Origin: Sanghuangporus weigelae
Lineage: Eukaryota; Basidiomycota; Agaricomycetes; Hymenochaetales; Hymenochaetaceae
DNA length: 64,000 nucleotides
Assembly: GCA_033182465.1 (NCBI GenBank)
Contig: CP137318.1
Coordinates: 620,001-684,000, forward strand
Reading direction: 5' to 3'
Part shown: one piece after another, positions 36,697 through 47,004 of the stretch
Position numbering within the stretch: position 1 is the first letter of the stretch
Layout: the number at the start of each line of letters is the position of its first letter
Made by a program: the position numbers and the translations under genes
The notes under the pieces: generated by a model
Database searches by the model: none
Seen by the model: the letters and a program-made list of their open reading frames with translations, nothing else
What the model was told of the DNA's origin: nothing

Positions 36697-36719
36697 TGCT
36701 TCCGTCCGCTAAGGACGGG
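36697..36719 (+). repeat. Hairpin mini-repeat, unit 3
   Basis: TGCTTCCG overlaps the stem CCGTCC/GGACGG around GCTAA. Again only the TGCTTCCG arm is shared with the other units. Confidence 0.5.
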
Positions 36720-37164
36720 GTGTATCTGTTCATTTGCTAAGATTTCCTTACGCCTTTCCTCGCTTCCCGAACATTTCTGTGACCGATCGTCTGACGGCCG
36801 AGGTCCAGCGGATTTCCCACTCTTGAAGGAGGCGATCAGGTCCACGCACTGTAAAAGGCAGACCAGGATCCACAGGCTCCCCCACAGAAGAATTTTTTGA
36901 CTCGTCCAATAATTCCGGTCTTCGAAGCTCTTGAGTCATTGTGCGCAACGATTTCCTATCTTGCATGTGAATGGACTGAGCGTGTCTTTCCACTTTGTCC
37001 AAACAGACTGGAATTGTTACCCTGATGCCATATCTGAGAAGCATTATGTCTACTTTAGCGCGGGATATATGATTCCCAATTTATCCATCGCGTCACTTTT
37101 CACCGAGTTTTCGGCGATACATGCATGTATAGACGCCCACACTCAGCTGCCTATAGACGCATCC

Positions 37165-39335
37165 AAATCCATCACTTCTCGTTGTACACGGAAGTGGAAA
37201 ACGCCTCTCTAATCCATTATGCTAAGTACCGGTATGAGGTGCAGTACTCCGTGTTTTAGCCGCGCCTGGATGATGCTACGAAGATTCATTACCATTCGGA
37301 CTCTCTTTATCGTAAGTACAGTACGATGCATGTTTCATTGGCCATGGTTCACGCACGGCCTTTAGTTGAACAGTTTCTGGGAGTATTTCTATATCCTCGT
37401 GATCTTCGCCCTTGATAAGTGATTCGTTGTTCAAAGCGCATAATCAGACTTCCATACCTATGCCCGAGATGCGCTCATAAGATTCTCTGGCTTTCAATCA
37501 ACCATTGGAACAGTTATTCGTGATGATTTCTCGACTCGGTCCGCTTTTTCGTGCCATCTGACTCATTCACTGGTCTTTCTTGAGCGTTTTTGCGATAGGC
37601 ACGTAAGAGAAGAATATCCGATTCTGCTGCCAAGCGCTGGTTTATTCTCTCGATTTCTAATGAATTCGCACCATTTAACCTCACCGATAATTAAGACGCC
37701 AGAAACCTCAGAAAATAACTAGCATCCACCAGAAGGACAAACCGGGCCTCACAAGTTTGAAACAGACAGTGATGGCATTATTCTCCCGTGCATTCATAAC
37801 GCCGAAACATTCGAGCAAGTATAGCACGGGTAGGTCAAGTAAAGATACAATTAACGTAGCATGGAATTGATGCATGCATGGCTCTGAAGTACCGTTTTAT
37901 TTAGAAGAAAAAGTTAGTTGTTCCGCTGAACAGAATGCTTCAGTCAAGAAGTCAGAGATAATGCTGATCTCAGCATAGCTTGTTCCGTGCTTTATTGTAA
38001 GACTCGCTTACTTCCTTCTACCACCACCGTGCGACAACATCAAGATCTGTACCATACGAATACTTGTGTAGAGCATTAGTACGTGTCTGTAAAATAAATG
38101 AGAAAACCCTTACAAGATGTTGATGAAGTCAAGCTCTGACGCTGTGGACTCTCTGATCGGATCACGGGCCAACTTCAGCCGTGCGTGCGTGCCAGATTCC
38201 TAAAACCGACACTAGTTCTCGTCGTGGTTAAATACTTTTAGGTTGCTACTCAAAGAGTATGAAACCGCTAGATACTGTCAGACCACCGTATAGTGACATC
38301 GCCTCGGCTACTGCCAAACCACGTACACCAAGCGGGAGAGCCAGAGAAGTAAGAGGACAGTGCACATGTCAAGGTACGTTTCATTCCTGGGTGGGAATAG
38401 AAAACTTAAGAGAAAAAAATATTTGACTGGGTTAAGTCTCGCTTAGCTGTCGCGCCGACATAAGCCACAGAGCCGATCATGCCGGCGGTGTACAATACAG
38501 GCCGCGAAAGAATAGCAGGGTTAAAGAACAGAGGACTAAGTGTCGCGGCTTGGCAAACGTTGAATCCCCGCAAGAAATTCTCAGAATCGAATATTTTTCC
38601 ACGTCACCCTGTTTACTTACGATCCAGAATGTGTGTTTCAAGAGAGAGTTTTCTGGTGGTGTGTAGAACACGCCTAACATAGTTCCGATACCACCACTAA
38701 AGTGGAACGTCAGTCACAAACTATCGTCAGATAATCGAATGGAACGGTTGACGTGCACTAAGCTCAACCCCAATACGGCCCCTTCAAAACGATAAAGTGT
38801 CATTCTTCACATCACGAGTAGGAGGAAAGAGCTACTCACAAAGATTTGCAGACATGCAATTGTTATTGTATCTGCACGCGATTGCAAGTCCACCACACAT
38901 ACACTGGAAGCTTTGGTTCAGGTACGATCTTTCAGCCGCAGACAAAGCGTCCCGAATCTCCCCAAGTATTTAGAATGGCGGTTATTCCAACAGCAGCCCC
39001 AAGGACAACAGCCTAGACTGAGGCAAATAGCCGCCACGTACAGCTGCAACACCCAAACGCTTCCAAGCCCTCGCTTTTCGGTGCGGGAATAGCAACGTCT
39101 ATATCAATCGTAATTGTACGTCTTAATACCATGAGAATAGGTGATCCAGCAACAAACACAGTCTTATACTTCGGCACGGTCTTAATGGCATCTGCAAATA
39201 CATAAATCTGTACGGAAGAATGTATTTTTGTTCGCCGATGCTCTCGTGTGCAATGCATTCATCCGAAATGTCACTGGCGTGACGAGAGGTCTAGGGTAAA
39301 AAGCAGCAGAAAGCAATCGTGTCTGCTTTGCACGA
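37165..39335 (-). repeat. Direct duplication, copy A
   Basis: This segment aligns with 41605-43935 on the same strand. Clear matches include CATCACTTCTCGTTGTA near 37170, the stretch around ATGGAATTGATGCAT near 37862, and the GHITM exons from 38008. Single-base changes and small deletions are frequent in this copy. Its left edge matches the point just after the second nucleotidyltransferase gene, and its right edge falls at the GHITM start codon. Confidence 0.8.
38008..39335 (-). pseudogene. Degraded second copy of the GHITM/BAX-inhibitor gene
   Basis: This has the exon order of the intact gene at 42499-43937 but cannot make the protein. Recognisable parts are GVFYTPPENSLLKHTFWI near 38640, GAAVG near 38990 and the terminal GGGRRK at 38008. 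The match with the intact copy stops within the first codons, so the original start codon is absent. About 35 bases are missing near 38350 compared with the other copy, and the first exon and the exon near 38960 are shifted. This is a host-gene copy that lost function after a local duplication. Confidence 0.82.
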
Positions 39336-39661
39336 TTCCTAAAATCCAGCCACCATGCAATATGAACTAAGATGGGCGTACAATCAGAAAACACGAGTTT
39401 GCGAGTTGACGAAAACTGAAGGCACCAATTTGACTGCGGCTCACGTTACAGAGCCTGTCTAGTGGAAGTACCGAGTCTAAACAGCTTTGTGCCACTTGGT
39501 ACTACTTTTACGTCTCGCTTTAGTACTTTGGGAGAAGTGGCGCTGTTCAGCACGTGATTGATGTATAGCCACAGGTTTGACCGCCTCGAGCAAGTTCCTC
39601 CTCCTCTCGCGCTTACACTACATCCAAACCAAGATCTTGTTGGCTTGATAAAACTCTATCA

Positions 39662-40350
39662 ATGACACTCTGTCTGGACCCTGTTGTTGCTGACTTGAGT
39701 AAGATACTCCATCGTGACGGTATTCCCATCATCGTCTGGGGGGAAATCGCCATGCGGCGATACGGAATTCCAACTGTGATCCTGGTCAGTGTGTCCCAGA
39801 TTCCACCATATCATCCCACTCACTGAAAGGGCTTTTCCATACCTAACAGCGTGTCGATGTTGCGATTCCAGATGACATGCTCACTCGCACAGCCTCGGCA
39901 TTGGAAGCTGAGGGTTGGATAGTTCCTACGGGACCCCTCCCTCGCGCGATTGCTGGGTTTTGGCGGTCTGGCTGGAAGGAGGTTGCAAAAAAATGCCTTC
40001 GTTTTTCTTTTCCGCCCAATGTCTTGCCTCCTGACGATGATGGCGATGATATAGAACTCCTCATTTTCCCGACTTCTTTCGTTGGCCTTGGCCCTTGCCC
40101 ATCTTTAGACTCTGAGGAATATACAAGGATGGAATCACTCGGGCCCAACGTGTACCTGCCCTCCAGCCATCTCATGGCGGAATCAATTGCGCGTACTTAT
40201 AACTGCCATGGCGAAGAGCGCACCAGTTTCGCCTTGTTACTGCGCGCATGGGCTTCGTATTTCTACCTCTATTGCGATTTCCACGCGGAGTCATTGGATG
40301 ATGCCGAACAAGAAGTTCGAAACTTCTGGCGCTCTATATCAACAACTTAA
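39662..40350 (+). CDS. Nucleotidyltransferase-fold fungal protein 1
   Basis: Two exons (39662-39784, 39850-40350) with phase-0 joining give 207 residues. The N-terminus reads LSKILHRDGIPIIVWGEIAM, then RRYGIPTVIL, RVDVAIPDDMLTRTASALEA and EGW, the pattern of a large agaricomycete family with a minimal nucleotidyltransferase fold (G-x-A/S helix followed by a D-x-D/A strand). Here the metal-binding pair is weak: VDVAIPDD. Later parts are IELLIFPTSFVGL and YLPSSHLMAESIARTYN, then an acidic C-terminus. The role is unknown; the family may include inactive members. It lies between the two copies of the GHITM duplication. Confidence 0.7.
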
Positions 40351-40916
40351 TGGCAGAATTTAATGGATAGGTCGAGTTTTGCGCCGGACCTTGGTGAAAG
40401 GAAAATATGGTAAGTGTTGTGGCTAAATCAGTAGTGCAACGGCTACTGATCTGATCTGCACCAATAGTGATTGGTCTTGTTCTCTCTCAATTGTACTTCG
40501 TAATTCTGTATCAGGAAGACATCGTAATACAAGACACTCACTGAGTTTCTATGTTATTTTTAAACGTGAACATGATTGCACCTTGTACTTCCCCAGAATA
40601 CTGCACAAATGTGCGGCAACGGCATCACTATACAAGATAACCGCCGCTTTCATGCTATTGTTCAACTCTTTTGTGCCAACAGCATTGTGATGGAATACAA
40701 TTGCTTACTTTAGATTCTTTTGTTCAGGAGAACAGAACCGTTTTTGTATCTTCTCGCGAGCCTGCCCGATTGTACAACAACATTAGGTACATACCACTGC
40801 GACTTTGAGCATATAAAGGGCGGTTATCTTCAGAACCTGAATCGCGTCAACTGCATACTCTCGTCAATCAACTCATCGCTACCTCACGCTCAGCAAGCTG
40901 TCTTCGAATGCTCGGC
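40351..40916. other. Intergenic, no supported gene
   Basis: It separates the two nucleotidyltransferase-fold genes. A frame at 40720-40968 overlaps the proposed short first exon of the next gene and has no family features. Confidence 0.45.
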
Positions 40917-41575
40917 ATGGCCGAAACACAGAGTAAAAGATCCTTTCTCTTACTGCATGCCATTCTGATGAATCAATTTTGCGTATCTTGCCAACAGCCA
41001 TAACAACGAAAGCTCTCAGATCGCTGCATGCCGTCTGCACGGCTGCCCGTGTCGACTATGTTGTCCTCGGAGGAGCCGCCTGTATAGCTCTGGGAAGTTA
41101 CCGTGCGACCGAGGACGTTGATATTATCGTCAATACCGAGGGCCAGGATATACAGTCTAAGATACAGGCCCTTCAAGCGTCAGCGGGACAACGCTTTACA
41201 ACAAGTACCGACAGATTTGGGGCACCGCTTTATAAGCTAGATGGGGTTGAAGTGGAAATCTTCGATCCTTCTCAGTGGCCCCTTCGTCCTCAGTATGGAG
41301 AATTTCTGAAAGATCAGGGACGCGTGTTCGTTGGAGGATGTTACGTTGTTTCTCCGCCACTATTATTGCGCGAGAAGTTGGCCACGATCGCAGATCGCCG
41401 CGGTGCCAAATTTGAGTCAGACAAGATAGACATCGATTTTTTGCTGTTTTACTGCAAAGAACACGGACTTACTCTGGACTTGCGCGGTAGTGACCCGGTT
41501 TGTATCGATGCTCGGAAGGGACTGTTGTATGTTGCCGACCAGGTGGGCATGTATCCAGGAGTTGTGATCCAGTAG
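40917..41575 (+). CDS. Nucleotidyltransferase-fold protein 2
   Basis: The proposed first exon is only 16 bases (40917-40932, MAETQ); after a 65-base intron the frame runs from 40998 to 41575 and yields 197 residues. The core is VDYVVLGGAACIALGSYRAT followed by EDVDIIVNTEGQ, that is the GG-x-A and D-V-D signature of nucleotidyltransferases (two metal-binding Asp). VEIFDPSQWP, VVSPPLLLREKLATIADRRG and KIDIDFLLFYCKEHGL follow, as in DUF1814/AbiEii-like and fungal nucleotidyltransferase proteins. The substrate is unknown. The start was chosen because the phase fits and the protein then starts just before the conserved helix. The GHITM duplication begins about 30 bases after its stop. Confidence 0.72.
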
Positions 41576-41604
41576 TTGCAGTGTATCGTTTGTACCCATA
41601 GTCC

Positions 41605-43935
41605 AGAACCATCGCTTCTCGTTGTATAAGAAAGTTGAAAACGTCTCTCCAATCCGTTGAGCTAACTACCGCTATGAAGTGTAGTATTCTTTTTTCACGC
41701 TGCATTTGGATGATGCTATGAAGATTCTCTACCATACGGAGTTTCTTTATCGTAAGTATGAGTCTGAACTTCGTAGCTGTTGTCTTCAATCTTCCCAGTA
41801 GCATCTGGACTGTGCATGGTTCATTGGCCATGGTTCACGCACGGCCTTTAGCTGGATGGTCTCTAGGAGTGTTTCCACATCCCCGCGATTTTCGCCTTTG
41901 ATCAAGCGATTTGTTGTTCAAAGCGCATAAGCAGACTTCCATACCTACAGTATGCCCGAGACGCGCTCATAAAGTCCTCTGGCTAGCTATTACGTTTCTC
42001 AATCAACCATTGGAACAGATATTAGTAGTGATGACTTTCGACTCGGTCCGCTTTTTCGAGCCATCTGACTCATTCATTGGTCTTTTTTGAAGATGTTTTC
42101 GATAGGCATGTAAGAGAAGATCAGTCTGCTTGTTTATTCTCGATTTCTAGCGAGCCCACACCACCTAAACTTGTCGATCGTTAATACTTCAGAAACTTCA
42201 GAAAGTAACTAGCATCCACCAGAAGAACCCCATCCTCACGAGTTTGGAACAGACAATGATAGCATTGTTCTCCTGTGCATTCTTGCCACCAAAGCATTCG
42301 AAGTAGGTATAGCAGGAATAGTCAAGTAAAGATACAATTAACGTATGTAGCATGGAATTGATGCATACATGGCTCGGAAGTACATTCTTGTTTAGAGGAA
42401 AAAGTTAGTTGCTCTGCCGGCTGGAATGATTTAGTGAGGAGATCAGAGATATTGCCGATCTCAGCATAGATTGTTCGGTGCTCGATTGTGAGACTCGCTT
42501 ACTTCCTTCTGCCACCGCCCTGCGACAACATCAAGATCTGTACCATACGGATACTTGCATAAAGCGTTAGCACGCCTCTGTGAAATAACTGAGAAAACCC
42601 TTACAAGATGTTGATGAAGTCAAGTTCTAAAGCGATAGACTCTCTAACAGGATCGCGGGGTACTAAGCCAGCTTCAGCCGCGCGTGCGTGCGAAAGAATC
42701 TTTTGAGTGCTAAAGTCAAAGTAAATACACATTGTGATTAACCATCTTCGGAAAAAGGATTGCTTACTCAAAGAGTATGAAACCGCTAAACACTGCCAAA
42801 CCGCCGTATAGTGAGATTGCCTCGGCTACTGCCAAACCGCGCACACCAAGCGGGAGAGCAAGCGGAGCAAGCGAGGACAATGCAACGACCGTAAGACCAG
42901 CGAGAAGCGGCCCGCCCATGTAAAGGTACGTCTCATTCCTAGAGCCAAAAGGATGTTAGGAACAGATCGGAATATTTGACTGGGTCAAGTCTCACTTAGC
43001 TGTCGCGCCGACATAAGCCAAAGAGCCGATTACGCCAGCGGTGTATAAAGCGGCCCGTGAAAGAATAGCAGGGTTAAAGAAAAACAGAGGACTAAGTGTC
43101 GCGGCTTGGCAAATGTTGAATCCCTGCAAGGAACTCTCAGAATTGAATCTTTTCCCACGATACCCTGTTTACTTACGATCCAGAATGTGTGTTTCAAAAG
43201 AGAATTTTCCGGTGGTGTGTAGAACACGCCTAACATAGTTCCGATACCACCACTAAAGTGGAATGTCAGTCACAAATGATCGTGAGATAATCGAATGGAA
43301 CGCTTGACGTACACTAAGCTCAACCCCAATACAGCCCCTTCAGGAAGATTAAATGTCATTATGTATACCACGAGTAGGAGAAAAGAGGTATTCACAAGGA
43401 TTTGCAGACATGACCCGGACAGCAAAACCGTTCCTGAACATCACGCGTGCAGTTGCAGCAACAATTGCAAGTCCGCCGCCCATGTACCGAAAGCTTTCAT
43501 TCAGGTACGAACTTTCGGCCGTAGACAAAGCATCCCGAGTCTCCCTATTCAGAAGAACATTTGTTCCAACAGCAGCCCCAAGGACAACAGCCTAGAAAAT
43601 AATAATAATTAGAAAAAAATCGTCTAAATTGAGGTAAATAGCCGCCACGTACAGCTGCAACACCCAAACGCTTCCAAGCCTCACTTTTCGATGCGGAAGT
43701 AACAACTTCTGCATCAGTCGTAATTGTACGTCTTAATGCCATGAGAATAGGTGATCCAACAACAAAGGCAGCCTTATTCTTCGGCACGGCTTTCATAGAA
43801 CTTGCAAGTAAACCCGTACGGAAGAATGCATTTTTGTTCACCGATGCTCTCGTGTGCAAGGCATTCATCCGAAATGTCACTGTCGCGACGAGAGGTCTTG
43901 GACGAAAAGCAGCAGAAAGCAGTCGTGTCTGCAAC
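41605..43935 (-). repeat. Direct duplication, copy B
   Basis: This is the partner of 37165-39335, with the intact GHITM gene and about 0.9 kb of its 3' flank. The flank keeps the same landmarks (for example TTCTTTATCGTAAGTA near 41745 and AAAGATACAATTAACGTA near 42330). Confidence 0.8.
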
Positions 43936-43937
43936 AT
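42499..43937 (-). CDS. GHITM-like mitochondrial BAX inhibitor-1 family protein
   Basis: A multi-exon gene for a polytopic inner-membrane protein of the BAX inhibitor-1/TMBIM family, closest to growth-hormone-inducible transmembrane protein (GHITM), which shapes cristae in animals. The start at 43937 opens a basic targeting region (MLQTRLLSAAFRPRPLV). Exons then give AVVLGAAVGTNVLLNRETRD, ESSYLNESFRYMGGGLAIVA, GTMLGVFYTPPENSLLKHTF, the helices LSPLFFFNPAILSRAALYTA and VIGSLAYVGATAKNETYLYM, GGPLLAGLTVVALSSLAPL, and GLAVFSGFILFDTQKIL with the conserved ILFDTQ motif. The C-terminus is ILMLSQGGGRRK. The reading frame is complete. Its degraded copy is 4.5 kb away. Confidence 0.88.
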
Positions 43938-44216
43938 GATGTGATACCTGTGGTGGTGGTTCGAAGCTGGAGTGCGAAGGAGGGATCACTTCCGTCCTTT
44001 TATACTATGTGCCGATCGATGACGACGTAAGACCGAGACTCGGCATGCCGGAGGTGCGTCCATCTCTCTAGAGTCTTCCATGACTAATCCACGTCATACT
44101 ACACGGACATTATACAAACTATTAATATTGTGCGCGTAAGATTACAACATGCCGTATAACGCTACAGCGTTCATATGTTATGATATCCACATTCATAAGT
44201 TAACGAGTGGAAATTA

Positions 44217-46551
44217 TCATTTGACCTCCGTTAATGCTGGTATCCGGGTGACGTCGATGATAGCAACGGAACCCGTCTCCAAGCACAGAACCATTCGATT
44301 CAGCTTGCCCGTTTGTTGCCAGTTAACCTCATAAATACCAGTCTTTTCCGAGCCGCCATACCACGACCAGACTTGCTTACCCGACTAATCGATGAGACTG
44401 GTTAACGTGTGCTTGCTTCGGAGAAAATTGAGCGCACCTCGACGTTGTAAACGTATAGCCATCCATCACCACTCCCAGTTGCAAGGAACTTGCCGTCAGG
44501 GCTGAAGGTGAGCGAATACGCCGCGCGTTTGTGATCGTGAATCATATGTAAGCACTCTCCAGTAGTAGCATTCCATAGATACGCCGATCCGTCAAATGCC
44601 GCTCTGCATTCGGGAATAGCCTGAGATTCTTAGTGCAAAGTCAGCATAGAAACAACATACGTAGCTATGATTTCGGGTGAGCCTTCTGGCCGACTGGGAC
44701 ACCAGTTAATGCTCGCTATCGAATCAGAATGGCCTTCCAAGACCATAGCACTGATGTTTTCACGTTGAGGATCATCCAAATATCGAGCGATCTCCCATAT
44801 TCGAACAGTTTTGTCGTCTGAGCACGAGGCAAGGCGTGTCTTCGATGGATTAAATCTGATTGAATTGACCTCATTCTCGTGTCCCCTATGATAATCATGT
44901 AATCCAGCACGCGCGACTATAAAAGTAGACGTACTGTAATGTCAACAGCGGATTTTGATCCCCTATTCGCATGATTTTAATCACTTTATCGGCTCCGCAC
45001 GTCGAGAAGACTTCTTCATCAAGCCACACGGCATCCAAACAGCACTCTTCAGAACACTTGAATAACGTCACGTCCAAATGTAAAATGTTTGCTTACCCTC
45101 ATGGCATCGAAATTGCATATGTAGTTTCTTCCCTTTAACATCCCAAACACACGCCGTGCCATCTAAACTGCAGCTTAGAAGCCATTTCCCGGATGAAGAA
45201 AATCTAGCGCTGAATATTGGCCCCTTCTCACAAACCATCCAGCAAAGGTGAATCTAACGTCAGCATAAGGAAATGCTCGATACACACCTGGTGTTGCGGA
45301 TGCGACATATAGAACTCTCCCGTCCTCGTCCATAACCGTAGAATGGAATCGAAAGAACCGGTAGCCAGAAGGGAACCATCGGCACTCCAATCCACAGAAG
45401 TTACATCCTTCTGTTCTGTATCTGGCATATGCCGAAGGACTATGGGTGGTTTCTCTGGGGGTCCGGCAAATAGATTAAGATCATCCGGTGGATCAGGGAG
45501 CTCCCAGATCCGCACGGTGGCATCCTTGGCACTTAATTTGTTAAAATAAAGCAGTGAAGATTAATAGGAAAAATCTTTTTCTTTCACAGAAAGACTCATT
45601 CGTACCCCGTCGCAAGTATTCCAGGGTACGCAGGATTCCAGGCAGATACAAAAACCTTGCAATACTGTCAGACCACCGGTTTTGATAGCAAATGAATTAG
45701 CTCACTTCTGATGAATGCCCTGCGAACGTTACAATTGCTTTCGAGGGAGTTCTGATATATCCTGGTCCCGCTTCTAATAAAGTTTTTGATTTGCTCCTTG
45801 GTCTAGCAGCATTGAACTGTACGGCTGATGGTGCGATAGACATTGGAGACACGTCTCGTTCGGAGCTTATACGCTCTTCCACCACGCTCGCTGGAGCTAA
45901 GAATGCAAGTATTTTCGATTCGAATCGAGTTGTTGTTAGGGAATCGGACGCATTCGAAGTATAAATATCGTAGATCACGAACGGAACGTACAATTTCGAG
46001 ACGGACCTGTATTCGTATCCATCACCGATTCAGGCTCCAAACTTCTTTTGACCCTCCTGCTCTGCACATCTCCCTCCGCAGATATACTTGCTTTGCGTTT
46101 CAAAGGCGGTTCCACAACTCCATTGCTCACCGAAAGCTTCCCAACCTTGTCTGCAGTCCCGCTCACAGCATCCTCCATCAGATCCACCGCGCATTCATGA
46201 CGCTTAAGCAGAGAGAACGGCGCTTTGCAATCCGTTATTAGTCCGTCGCCTTTGCAATGTGTTTCGACCTCTGTGTAGAGAAGTGCCTTCGTGAGTAACT
46301 CGACTAGTTCTCCCCGCGGAATGTATTCATTAAAGTGCTTGGATTGCTCGAGGCGACCCTCGACTCGCAGTGCAAAAGCCGTATGGAGGAACCCTAATTT
46401 TTATGATAATACGACGACGAATCCGGTGAAAAAGTACGTCAGAGAAACAATGAACGGTTGGTCATAGGAGTAATTGTGTACCTGAATCCTGAAGATACGC
46501 GTAAATGATTTGATTCACTTCATCTGCCGTTATCTGAATGAGAGGGGCCAT
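44217..46551 (-). CDS. TBL1/SIF2-like WD40 repeat protein with LisH
   Basis: The protein starts at 46551 with MAPLIQITADEVNQIIYAYL and a LisH motif (LQDSGFLHTAFALRVEG). A basic linker (PPLKRKAS, RSKSKTLL) follows. About eight WD40 repeats then run from near 45720 to 44217, for example WNPAYPGILATGSKDATVRI, SVDWSADGSLLATGSFDSIL, FSSSGKWLLSCSLDGTACVW, GHENEVNSIRFNPSKTRLAS and FSPDGKFLATGSGDGWLYVY, and the typical TGIYEVNWQQTG of TBL1 proteins. Sif2 in yeast and TBL1XR1 in animals are scaffolds of Set3/NCoR-type histone deacetylase corepressors, so a nuclear corepressor role is likely. The C-terminal extension after the last repeat is short. It lies downstream of the DCAF11-like gene. Confidence 0.87.
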
Positions 46552-47004
46552 GTCTCCTCCTCTCGTCAAATTCAATCCAAACGGAAACGAAGCTCAGGAA
46601 AATCCGGAACAATGTAGAGTAAGGGAAACGGAATCAAGTTTTGGTTCGTACGAACAAGGTGGCGGGTATATACCATGTTAGGAAACCGGTGTTCGGAGTT
46701 TGAATTACGTGTCACCTAATAAATGAACTCTAATTTAGATTTTGATCTGCCAGTACCTCCGAATCCGATCTTCGTGACGCAGGTAAATCAGACTTCTGTG
46801 AAAGTTGTATTCTGGCTTCTAAGATTGGAGGAATTAGAAGACTGGTGGCTATGTTGTTCTTCAAGATTTTCTTTGCATACTTTGGAACGACCAGAGGTGT
46901 ACATGTATCAGACTATATCTGATGGTACAAGCGCTATTCGTTTTACATGGTCAGAAACTGCAACTATGGATAGCAATATGAGGTAAGGAAAAGTCGGGAT
47001 TCTA
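46552..47004. other. Intergenic between two minus-strand WD40 genes
   Basis: It holds the TBL1-like promoter and the 3' end of the DCAF11-like gene. A plus-strand frame of 87 codons (46723-46986) starts with ATG but shows no known family, so it is not called. Confidence 0.45.

Larger units (their letters stand above)
35724..37160. other. Gene-poor region with hairpin repeats
   Basis: About 1.4 kb without a supported gene. It holds three short hairpin units (listed separately) and a tandem 10-mer, CTCGGTATGC twice, at about 36228-36248. A 98-codon minus-strand frame (36748-37044) with the phrase EPVDPGLPFTVRGPDRLLQE looks more protein-like than its surroundings, but I do not recognise it; it may be a gene fragment. 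Confidence 0.35.

Noticed and set aside
35724-37160. Search for an LTR element or other virus-like element in the gene-poor stretch
   Set aside because: No paired long terminal repeats, reverse transcriptase, integrase or capsid wording was seen here or elsewhere in the window.
46723-46986. 87-codon plus-strand frame between the two WD40 genes
   Set aside because: It starts with ATG but has no recognisable domain and lies in the TBL1-like promoter region.
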